Shown here one piece after another: positions 56,542-64,000 of a stretch of 64,000 nt of DNA (the first letter of the stretch is position 1; each line of letters opens with the position of its first letter). The notes beneath the pieces were generated by a model that made no database searches, was not told the DNA's origin, and was given only the letters and a program-made list of their open reading frames with translations. This DNA is from Bacteroidales bacterium (GTDB lineage: Bacteria; Bacteroidota; Bacteroidia; Bacteroidales; VadinHA17). Made by a program: the position numbers and the translations under genes. Location of the stretch: contig JARGFQ010000002.1 in NCBI GenBank assembly GCA_029210565.1, forward strand, positions 186,001-250,000, read 5' to 3'.

Positions 56542-59445
56542 ATGAAAAGAATTTTTTTGATATTCCTTCTGGTGGGCCTTGCTCTGCAAGCAGTTGCTCA
56601 GGAGAAGAGGCCTCTGACGATAGATGATCTTGTACAGTGGAACCGCATCACCGAGAGGGTGATATCAGACGACGGATCACTGATGGCATTCAAAACCGAG
56701 CCTTCCCAGGGAGACCCTGTTGTGACCCTTTATGACGGTGATGCCCGGCTGAAGGAGACCTTCAGCTGTGCCACGGGAATAAAAATATCACCTGACTCCA
56801 GGTTCCTGTTTTTTACCATCAAGACCCCGTATGAAGAGGAGAAAGCCCTGAAGCTTAAAAAGACCAAAAAGGATGACATGCCTCTTGACAGGCTGGGAAT
56901 ATATAATGTCACTGCCGGGAAGACTGACACCATTGAGAGGCTGAAATCATACAAGGTCCCTGAAAAGTGGGCCGGATGGATCGCATGGCAGACCGAGCCA
57001 CTGAAGTCGAAGCCCGCAGCACCGAAGGACAGCGCCGGGCATGGCGGTGAGAAGAAGCAGGAGGTTGGAAAGGAAACAGGAAAGGAAATCCCCGAAACGG
57101 AAGCCGGCAACGGGCCCGGCGTGGAGAGCGGTAAGGAAGCCGGCAGGGAAAAATCCGGAAGGAATGGCAAGAAGCCCAAAAGCGAATCTGCCGATAACGG
57201 CTATACACTTTACTTCCGTAACCTTAACAGCGGCAAGACCGACTCGGTAAGGTTTGTCACTGATTTCCTGTTTGCGGAGGAGTCGGAGAGGCTGATCTAT
57301 TCCACAACAGGAGATGATAACGGGATGGAGCCGGAAGTGGTGATCGTAGACCTGAAGAAGGGTGAGAGCACTGTGCTCTACTCGGGCAAGGCAAAATACA
57401 AGAAGCTGGCTATTGACAAGGAGGGAAAGAGGGCTGCCTTCATCCTCTCTTTCGACGAGAAAGATAAGGTTGGCAACACATACTCACTATGTTACTGGGA
57501 TGGGAGCGGAATGGCCACAGTGGCTGCCACACAGGGCACAGAGGGCCTTCCTGAGGGATGGATCATCAATGAGAATGCCAGGCTGATCTTCGGAGAGACG
57601 ACGCCGAGGCTCTATTTTGGCACCTCGCCGGAGTATAAGCTTAAGGATACTACTGTTCTTGACGAAGAGCGGGCCAATGTGGATGTATGGCATTGGGAGG
57701 AAGGCATCCTCCATAGCGCGCAGGTGGTCAGGAAGTCCAGGGAGATGAAAAAGTACTATATGGCTGTTTATCATGCCGACCTGAAGAAGGCGGTGCAACT
57801 GGCCACTGAAGAGAGGCCTGACCTGCAGCTGGCCGACAAGGGTGATGCACCGAAGGCTGCTGCCTTCTCGTCGCTGCCCTATGACCTCGAATCGATGTGG
57901 GAGGGACGTGCAAAGAATGACATGTGGATTGTTGATGTCAATACAGGAGAGGCTCAGATGATCAAGCAGGCGCTCAGGGCCAGGGCTCGCTTCTCGCCAG
58001 CAGGGAAATACCTCTACTGGTATCATGAGGCAGACAGTTCATGGTATTCCTACGATGTGGCTGCCAGCAGTGAGTACAGGCTTACGACCCCGGAAACATT
58101 GCCGGTATGGAATGAACTGCATGATGTTCCCGATCTTCCGGGCTCATATCCGCCTGCCGGCTGGCTGAAGGACGACGCGGCTTTCCTGGTGTCAGACAGG
58201 TATGACATATGGTCACTGGATCCCGCTGCCCGACGTGCACCGGTGAATGTAACGGGTAACGGACGCAGCGAAAGGATAAGATACAGGCTTCTCGATTTCG
58301 ATCCCGAGAATGAATATATCGACCCTTCCGGGAAACAATACCTGCAAGGTGTCAACGAGGCAACGCGCAGCCAGGCTATCTATTCACTTGAGATGAAGAA
58401 GAAGGCTCTTCCCGTCAGGCTTACCGGAGGCGATTACAACTACGGCAACCCTGTAAAGGCGAAAAAGAGCAACGCACTGATATACACGAAGGAGAACTTC
58501 GGTCTCTTTCCCGATTACCTGCTGTCAGACCTCTCATTCAGGTCTGAGAAGAGACTCACCGATGCCAACCCGCAGCAGAAGGATTTCAGATGGGGTACAG
58601 CCGAGCTGGTGAAGTGGACTTCGCTCGATGGGCTGGAGCTGGAGGGGCTTTTGTATAAGCCGGAAGACTTCGACCCGAACAAAAAATATCCGATGATAGT
58701 CAACTTCTACGAGAAGAGCTCGGCGGAGCTATTCAGGCACCGGAATCCCGAACCGGGCAGGTCCACCATTGACTACCATTACTATACCAGCCACGGTTAC
58801 CTGATTTTCAACCCTGATGTATATTATATCGACGGTTACCCCGGCCAGAGTGCGTACAACTGCGTGATGCCAGGTATCATGTCACTGATAGAGAAGGGCT
58901 TTGTTGATGAGAAGCGTATTGGCGCACAGGGACACAGCTGGGGAGGGTACCAGGTTGCATACCTTACCACGCGCACCACTCTCTTTGCAGCAATCGAGTC
59001 GGGTGCACCGGTGGTCAACATGTACAGTGCCTATGGTGGCATACGGTGGGCGTCGGGAGTAAACCGGTCAATGCAGTATGAGCGCCAGCAGAGCCGTATA
59101 GGGGCTGCCATCTGGGAGGCACCCCACCTCTACTGGGAGAACTCACCGCTCTTCTCCATTGACAAGATTGAGACCCCGATACTCATTATGGCCAACGACC
59201 AGGATGGTGCGGTGCCATGGTACCAGGGCATAGAGTTCTTCGTCGCCATGAGGCGTCTTGGCAAGCCGGCCTGGCTGCTCAACTACAACGGTGAACCGCA
59301 CTGGGCTCAGAAGCTGCCAAACAGGATCGATTTCCAGAAGCGCATGGCTCAGTTCTTCCATCATTACCTCAAGGGAGAGCCCATGCCACAGTGGATGAAG
59401 GAAGGTGTACCTGCCACGGAAAAGGAGTTCACCCTGGGATACTAA
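56542..59445 (+). CDS. S9-family serine peptidase (prolyl-oligopeptidase-like), with charged insertion
   Basis: A 967-residue exported peptidase with a signal peptide (residues 1-20, ending VAQ). An N-terminal beta-propeller has motifs such as SPDSRFLFFTIKT. The C-terminal alpha/beta hydrolase domain (from about residue 690) has a Ser nucleophile in GHSWGGYQ (Ser799), an Asp in ANDQDGAVPW (Asp886 or Asp888), and His920 in NGEPHWAQ. The catalytic triad is thus complete. Between residues about 155 and 220 lies a Lys/Glu/Gly-rich low-complexity insert (GHGGEKKQEVGKETGKE and so on) not expected in the family. It is monocistronic. An 18-bp hairpin follows. Located in the periplasm or outside. Confidence 0.93.
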   Translation: MKRIFLIFLLVGLALQAVAQEKRPLTIDDLVQWNRITERVISDDGSLMAFKTEPSQGDPVVTLYDGDARLKETFSCATGIKISPDSRFLFFTIKTPYEEEKALKLKKTKKDDMPLDRLGIYNVTAGKTDTIERLKSYKVPEKWAGWIAWQTEPLKSKPAAPKDSAGHGGEKKQEVGKETGKEIPETEAGNGPGVESGKEAGREKSGRNGKKPKSESADNGYTLYFRNLNSGKTDSVRFVTDFLFAEESERLIYSTTGDDNGMEPEVVIVDLKKGESTVLYSGKAKYKKLAIDKEGKRAAFILSFDEKDKVGNTYSLCYWDGSGMATVAATQGTEGLPEGWIINENARLIFGETTPRLYFGTSPEYKLKDTTVLDEERANVDVWHWEEGILHSAQVVRKSREMKKYYMAVYHADLKKAVQLATEERPDLQLADKGDAPKAAAFSSLPYDLESMWEGRAKNDMWIVDVNTGEAQMIKQALRARARFSPAGKYLYWYHEADSSWYSYDVAASSEYRLTTPETLPVWNELHDVPDLPGSYPPAGWLKDDAAFLVSDRYDIWSLDPAARRAPVNVTGNGRSERIRYRLLDFDPENEYIDPSGKQYLQGVNEATRSQAIYSLEMKKKALPVRLTGGDYNYGNPVKAKKSNALIYTKENFGLFPDYLLSDLSFRSEKRLTDANPQQKDFRWGTAELVKWTSLDGLELEGLLYKPEDFDPNKKYPMIVNFYEKSSAELFRHRNPEPGRSTIDYHYYTSHGYLIFNPDVYYIDGYPGQSAYNCVMPGIMSLIEKGFVDEKRIGAQGHSWGGYQVAYLTTRTTLFAAIESGAPVVNMYSAYGGIRWASGVNRSMQYERQQSRIGAAIWEAPHLYWENSPLFSIDKIETPILIMANDQDGAVPWYQGIEFFVAMRRLGKPAWLLNYNGEPHWAQKLPNRIDFQKRMAQFFHHYLKGEPMPQWMKEGVPATEKEFTLGY

Positions 59446-59817
59446 AACAGTCTTTCTGGATCCTGCGCTGATACACTGTATTGCGCAGGAGGATATAGAG
59501 GCACAGACGGGCAGGTTGTCCGTCTGTGCCTCTATATGTGGGAATTATGTAAATTATACTTTAAATTTTGTAATTCATCTAATCCGCTGATTGACAACCT
59601 TTGTCTTACCGGACAGGAGACGTTGCCAGCAGCGTTTCTTGTTTCGTTGTATTCAGTCAATCTTAAATAATTAATAAACAAATACATATATATAGTTGTT
59701 GTAGTAATATATAGGTGTTGATTGTCCATTTTTTTGCCCTTGAGAAATTTAAACATCAACCATGAGTGTGCATTACCCAGTAGATACTTCATAACTTGGA
59801 TAAAATATCTGCCCAAC
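59446..59817. other. Intergenic region between the S9 peptidase and SusC
   Basis: This 372-bp gap contains two hairpins near its start (59461-59537, see separate entry), then AT-rich sequence. No gene is seen. A possible susC promoter was not identified. The upstream frame of SusC opens at 59722, but the signal peptide begins at 59818, so the first 96 bases are leader. Confidence 0.5.
59461..59537. terminator. Two strong hairpins after the S9 peptidase gene
   Basis: Hairpin one is TCCTGCGC (59461-59468) paired with GCGCAGGA (59483-59490) over 8 bp. Hairpin two has an 18-bp perfect stem, ATATAGAGGCACAGACGG (59493-59510) with its complement (59520-59537), and a 9-nt loop. No T-tract follows, so it is not a classic Rho-independent terminator, but it probably ends transcription or protects the 3' end. 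Confidence 0.5.
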
Positions 59818-62800
59818 ATGAAAGAAATTCTCTCTTTTCTCTTGCTGTTTCTTGTCTGGATTGACCCTCTTTTAGCGCAGGTTAACCTTAAAGGAACAAT
59901 CGTTGATGAACAGAATGTACCGTTACCAGGGGTTTCGGTAGTCATCAAGAACACTTTCAAAGGCACCATGTCAGATGTTGATGGGTCTTACACTATCGCT
60001 GCTCTGCCATCTGATACTCTTGTTTTTTCGATGGTTGGAATGATCACACAGGAGATCGTGCCAGGGAGCCGTACCGTGATTAATATTCAGCTGGAAACTG
60101 AGACTACAATCATGGAGGAGGTAGTAGTAATTGGTTACGGAACGGTAAGAAAGAGTGACCTTACCGGGTCTGTGAGCTCAGTCAAAACTGAGGACCTGCT
60201 GAAGGTAACATCACTGAATCCTGAGCAGGGGCTTCAGGGGAAGGTAACAGGTGTTCAGGTGATAAGTACCTCAGGGGCTCCCGGAGCAGGAGCGGCAGTC
60301 CGGGTACGTGGAGTAGGCACCTTCAATAACTCATCCCCGATATTTGTTGTTGACGGGGTGATTCTTGACGATATCTCCTTCCTCAACTCTTCGGATATTG
60401 CATCCATGGAGGTTCTGAAAGATGCTTCTGCCACTGCCATTTACGGATCCAGGGGAGCCAACGGCGTCATCATCATTACAACAAAAACAGGCACGATGGG
60501 CCAGGAGAAGGCCAGTTTCAATGTCAATTCAGAGTTCGGAATTCAGCACCTGGCAAAGAAAATCGATCTCCTCAGCGGCAGGGAGTTTGCTATCATTTCC
60601 AACGAGATAGTTGCCGGGTCCTATAATAATGTTGATCTTGTTCCAAATACCGACTGGCAGGACCTGGTGTTCACCTCGGCGCTGATTCACAATCACCAGA
60701 TATCGGTCACGGGAGCCACGAAGCTGACGCAATACTACGTAGGAATCGGGGCATTCATCCAGGATGGTATAATTGACAAATCGAACTACAGCCGTATCAC
60801 GCTGAAACTGAATAATACGTATAATTTAACGCCATTTCTCAAACTTGGAAACAACCTGACCATTGCGCCCTACACCCAGCAGAACGCGCCCAATGTAACA
60901 TACTCGGTATACCGTGCGCAGCCGGTGCTTGAGCCCTATTACGATGACGACTCTTTTGCCGTGGTCTATAATGTTGGCAACCCGTTGGCTCAGCTTGCAT
61001 ATTCAAACGATTTCAGAAAAGGGATAAGAGGTGTCGGTAATATTTTTGCGGAGGCCTCATTTCTCGATTCTTTTACACTGAGGACGAGCTTCGGGATAGA
61101 TGCTTCATACAACAAATCGACCAGTTTCACCCCGGCTTATACAATATATAACCCTGATGGCACTGCCTCCCAGCAGCAAAATATCCTCAGTGATTTGTAC
61201 AGGGGTACCTCTGATAACCTCAACTGGCTTTGGGAAAACACCCTGAGTTACCGGAAAACTTTCATGGACATTCATTCTCTTGACCTGGTAGCTGGCTATA
61301 CAATGCAGGAATCGACTTCTGAGTTCCTGGCCATTCCGGGAGAGAATATACTGCGTGACGGACAGGATTTCTGGTATATCAGTCCTTCTTACATCTATGA
61401 CCCCGCCAATAATGTAAACACGATACAGTCGATATCCAACGGAGTTGATGCCGGGCTTTACTATTCCATGATCTCCTATCTCTTTCGGGCCAATTATTCC
61501 CTTGACAACAAATATATTGCAACAGTCACTTTTCGTCGGGACGGCTCCTCAAAATTCGCAAAGGAGAACAGGTTTTCCAACTTCCCGTCGTTTGCCCTTG
61601 GATGGAATATAGGGAACGAACAATTCATGAAGTCGGTTGATGCAGTATCAAAGCTTAAGGTCAGGGCCAGCTGGGGAATCATCGGCAATGAGAAGATAAG
61701 TTACTATGACCGATATGCGAGGGTGCAGTCGTCTATCATAGCCGTGCTGGGTAATCCGGATGCTCCGATACCTGCTGCAACATATGGCAAGAGCGGCAAC
61801 CCAGACCTGAGATGGGAGAGCACCACTCAAACGGATATAGGTGTCGAGGCAGGCTTTTTCGCAAACAAGTTCACGGGCGAATTTGACTTTTACAATCGCG
61901 TTACCAATGACATCCTGGTGGAACTCTCAACTCCGGGTCACCTGGGCAACGGGCAGGGTCAGAAGGTGCGTTACAATGCTGCATCCGTGCTGAACAGGGG
62001 ATTTGAGTTCAACCTTAACTGGAGGGAGAGGAGAGGCGATTTCACCTACTCTGTAGGCCTCCTGGGTTCGACAATTCACAATGAGGTGCTTGAGATAGGA
62101 GGCACCAGCGGGGTTGACTCCACGCTTATTGGTGGTTACCTGGGTGACGGAAGGCCTGTAACGCTGAGCCGTGTCGGACTGCCTATAGGTGCATTTTACG
62201 GGTATAAGACCGACGGTGTTTTCCAGGATGAGGCTGAGCTGGAGGCCTATCCCCATTCAGCCCAGGCCGGACCGGGTGATCTCAGGTTTGTTGATGTGAC
62301 GGATGACGGTATCCTTGACGGGCGTGACAGGACCTATATCGGTTCACCCATTCCAAAATTCATTTTTGGCTTCAACGGTAGCATAGAATATAAGGGAATT
62401 GACTTTGCTATGGACTTCCAGGGTCAGACAGGAAATAAGATCTTCAACGGGAAGGAGGTGGTCCGGCCTGACCCCTACAACTTTGAGAAGCATGTTTTTG
62501 ACCGATGGACCGGCCCGGGTACGAGTAACAGTGAACCCAGACCCTCTTTCGGCGGGTACAATTTCACTCCCTCTGACAGGTTTATCCAGGACGGTTCATT
62601 CATAAGACTTAGGAGTCTGACACTTGGCTACACCCTGCCGGCAAGCATCTCACAAAAAGCTTTCATGCAACAGCTCAGGGTATATGTCAAGGGATCAAAC
62701 CTGTTCACTCTTACCAGGTTTACCGGTTATACGCCGGAAATCGGGAGCTATGATGTTCTGTCGAACGGAATAGACTACGGCGCCTATCCGATCACATCAG

Positions 62801-62832
62801 TATATTCATTAGGAGTTAACCTGCAATTCTAA
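59818..62832 (+). CDS. SusC/RagA-family TonB-dependent outer-membrane receptor
   Basis: A 1004-residue receptor, the channel part of a second SusCD nutrient importer. The signal peptide is residues 1-21 from ATG 59818 (ending PLLAQ). A CarboxypepD_reg-like domain follows (VNLKGTIVDEQNVPLPGVSVVIKN, with SDVDGSYTI). The SusC signature is EVVVIGYGTVRKSDLTGSVSSV, then the plug with LQGKVTGVQVISTSGAPGAG, PIFVVDGVILDDISF and the DASATAIYGSRGANGVIIITTK block. The C-terminal barrel ends with an aromatic strand (YSLGVNLQF). All elements are present, so it should be functional. The SusD gene follows 5 bp later. Its substrate is unknown. Confidence 0.97.
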   Translation: MKEILSFLLLFLVWIDPLLAQVNLKGTIVDEQNVPLPGVSVVIKNTFKGTMSDVDGSYTIAALPSDTLVFSMVGMITQEIVPGSRTVINIQLETETTIMEEVVVIGYGTVRKSDLTGSVSSVKTEDLLKVTSLNPEQGLQGKVTGVQVISTSGAPGAGAAVRVRGVGTFNNSSPIFVVDGVILDDISFLNSSDIASMEVLKDASATAIYGSRGANGVIIITTKTGTMGQEKASFNVNSEFGIQHLAKKIDLLSGREFAIISNEIVAGSYNNVDLVPNTDWQDLVFTSALIHNHQISVTGATKLTQYYVGIGAFIQDGIIDKSNYSRITLKLNNTYNLTPFLKLGNNLTIAPYTQQNAPNVTYSVYRAQPVLEPYYDDDSFAVVYNVGNPLAQLAYSNDFRKGIRGVGNIFAEASFLDSFTLRTSFGIDASYNKSTSFTPAYTIYNPDGTASQQQNILSDLYRGTSDNLNWLWENTLSYRKTFMDIHSLDLVAGYTMQESTSEFLAIPGENILRDGQDFWYISPSYIYDPANNVNTIQSISNGVDAGLYYSMISYLFRANYSLDNKYIATVTFRRDGSSKFAKENRFSNFPSFALGWNIGNEQFMKSVDAVSKLKVRASWGIIGNEKISYYDRYARVQSSIIAVLGNPDAPIPAATYGKSGNPDLRWESTTQTDIGVEAGFFANKFTGEFDFYNRVTNDILVELSTPGHLGNGQGQKVRYNAASVLNRGFEFNLNWRERRGDFTYSVGLLGSTIHNEVLEIGGTSGVDSTLIGGYLGDGRPVTLSRVGLPIGAFYGYKTDGVFQDEAELEAYPHSAQAGPGDLRFVDVTDDGILDGRDRTYIGSPIPKFIFGFNGSIEYKGIDFAMDFQGQTGNKIFNGKEVVRPDPYNFEKHVFDRWTGPGTSNSEPRPSFGGYNFTPSDRFIQDGSFIRLRSLTLGYTLPASISQKAFMQQLRVYVKGSNLFTLTRFTGYTPEIGSYDVLSNGIDYGAYPITSVYSLGVNLQF

Positions 62833-62837
62833 GAAAG

Positions 62838-64000
62838 ATGAAAACAAAGATTTCCATATCAATCATTCTGATGGCATTCCTCTTCATCATGGCGGGATGT
62901 GAAGACTTTCTCCAGAAGGACCCGCAGGGAGAGCTGACCCAGGAGGCGTTCCCTGTAACTGCTTCGGACGCTTTGCTTGCAACCAATGCCGTATATTCAA
63001 CCATTCGTAACTGGGCTTATCATTCAGGTGGTTATCCGATAATGGATATCATGTCAGATGATGCCCATAAGGGCAGCAACCCGAATGACCAGCTTCCCAC
63101 GATCGGTCCGTATGATAAATTCACCTACACTACAACCCAGGATGGGCTTGACCGCTGGTGGAGCTCATTGTACGAAGGTATCAAGAGGGCCAACGTGGTT
63201 ATTGAAATGGTGCCGTCAATTAATATGAGCCCTGATCTTAGGGACCGTTGCATTGCGGAGGCCAGTTTCCTGAGGGGACTCTATTATTTTGATCTTGTAA
63301 GAGCTTTCGGAGGAGTGCCCAGGGTTACCATAACGACGCCTTCCACAAAGGTTCCACGCTCAACGGCTGCGGAGATATATGATCTTATCATTTCTGACCT
63401 TGAATATGCAATTACGAAGCTCCCGGAGAAAAGCGCCTATGGACCCGATGATGCAGGCCGGGCAACGAAGGGGGCTGCCAAATCGCTTCTGGCAAAGGTT
63501 TATCTGTTCAGAAAGGATTTTATCAATGCTGAAAAGTTTGCACTGGAAGTCATTATATCGGATGAGTATGACCTCGAGCCTGTTTTTGCCGATGCCAACG
63601 GCAAGTTAGGAGAGCACGGAGTGGAATCGGTATTTGAGGTGGGAGCCATGGAAGTCGACGGTGCCGGCGGAAACCAGTATGCCAACACGCAGGGTGTCAG
63701 AGGATCGCCTAACAGGGGATGGGGATTCAACAGACCTTCCCTTGATCTTCGCTACTCCTTTGAAACAGGTGACCCGCGTCTCGATGCCACAATTATTGAC
63801 CTGGGCGAAACACTGGACGGGATACTTATCCTGGGTGACGGTACAACTCCCGATGAGACACTTGACGGTGATCAAAATGTAATTGAGGTGGAGTGTTATA
63901 ATCAGAAGATATGGTACCCTGGCAACAACACTACCACCCAGTGGGGTCATAACAGGAGGCTGATCCGTTACGCCGACGTTCTGCTTATGGCGGCAGAAGC
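62838..64000 (+). CDS. SusD/RagB-family nutrient-binding lipoprotein, N-terminal part (cut by window end)
   Basis: A lipoprotein of at least 387 residues, open to the end of the window. The lipobox is FLFIMAGC (Cys21), followed by EDFLQKDPQGELTQEAF, the classic SusD start (C-x-x-FL...DP...). SusD TPR helices follow: LDRWWSSLYEGIKRANVVIE, CIAEASFLRGLYYFDLVRAFGGVPRVT (with the conserved LRA/RG-YYF-LVR-FGGVP motif), and STAAEIYDLIISDLEYAITKLPEKS and GAAKSLLAKVYLF. The visible end RLIRYADVLLMAAEA is a standard SusD segment. It differs from the first SusD (1299), which belongs to another subgroup. It lies 5 bp after the SusC gene. Confidence 0.96.
   Translation, partial: MKTKISISIILMAFLFIMAGCEDFLQKDPQGELTQEAFPVTASDALLATNAVYSTIRNWAYHSGGYPIMDIMSDDAHKGSNPNDQLPTIGPYDKFTYTTTQDGLDRWWSSLYEGIKRANVVIEMVPSINMSPDLRDRCIAEASFLRGLYYFDLVRAFGGVPRVTITTPSTKVPRSTAAEIYDLIISDLEYAITKLPEKSAYGPDDAGRATKGAAKSLLAKVYLFRKDFINAEKFALEVIISDEYDLEPVFADANGKLGEHGVESVFEVGAMEVDGAGGNQYANTQGVRGSPNRGWGFNRPSLDLRYSFETGDPRLDATIIDLGETLDGILILGDGTTPDETLDGDQNVIEVECYNQKIWYPGNNTTTQWGHNRRLIRYADVLLMAAE

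Overview
The window is a chromosomal segment of a member of the Bacteroidota, most likely of the order Bacteroidales or a close relative. The signs are two SusC/SusD nutrient-uptake pairs, a type IX secretion (T9SS) C-terminal sorting domain, a GldB gliding lipoprotein, a bacterial LptF/G permease, futalosine-pathway menaquinone synthesis (MqnE), and repeated promoter motifs of the Bacteroidota -7 form TAnnTTTG. It is mostly housekeeping DNA. I see no rRNA, tRNA, CRISPR array, prophage or insertion sequence with a transposase.

Layout. 1-3.0 kb: the end of a SusC gene and a complete SusD-like lipoprotein. 3.1-6.6 kb: a MORN-repeat protein, an exopolysaccharide-priming sugar transferase, and pcm plus a metallo-beta-lactamase-fold hydrolase. 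6.9-14.0 kb: gcvP, then a GH15 hydrolase and a fused trehalose-6-phosphate synthase/phosphatase. 14.0-21.5 kb: a minus-strand cell-wall/ribosome-modification group (PASTA protein, T9SS cargo, RluA pseudouridine synthase, ddl), interrupted between rluA and ddl by a plus-strand lemA-TPM-TPM operon and a four-helix-bundle gene flanked by simple repeats. 21.5-25.4 kb: mqnE, rpmH, rsmG, an ECF sigma factor and a glycosyltransferase. 25.5-35.3 kb: tgt-lptF/G, an acyl-CoA carboxylase beta subunit with its biotin carrier, ispE, dnaB, rsmI, a repeat-bearing hypothetical, tdk and a Crp/Fnr regulator. 35.4-42.6 kb: nadE, an outer-membrane barrel, gldB, a ferredoxin and a very large TolB-like/barrel protein. 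42.8-49.5 kb: a DUF1573 protein, meaB, a TlpA-type thioredoxin, a HerA-like ATPase, an OmpA lipoprotein and a barrel protein. 49.6-54.3 kb: a YfcC-family transporter and the carotenoid pair crtI-crtB, set in short dispersed repeats. 54.3-64 kb: an aldo/keto reductase, an outer-membrane protein, a large S9 peptidase and a second SusC/SusD pair, with the SusD cut by the window end.

How the genes work together. MeaB and the carboxylase/biotin-carrier pair point to propionyl/methylmalonyl-CoA metabolism, although the mutase and biotin carboxylase lie elsewhere. GH15 and OtsA-OtsB form a trehalose or alpha-glucan module. CrtI and CrtB make C40 carotenoids from prenyl diphosphates, upstream of which IspE acts. 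The PASTA protein, Ddl, the sugar transferase and LptF/G serve the envelope.

The most unusual structure is a roughly 92-bp hairpin-forming repeat present in two copies, upstream of gcvP and of ddl. Each copy points in the same direction as its downstream gene. No transposase or coding function is linked to it. Also of note are a large outer-membrane protein with a zinc-dead protease-like domain, a tRNA-guanine transglycosylase without its zinc cysteines, and several genes whose ends run into simple repeats. Two small genes, rpmH and a 2x[4Fe-4S] ferredoxin, were read directly from the DNA.
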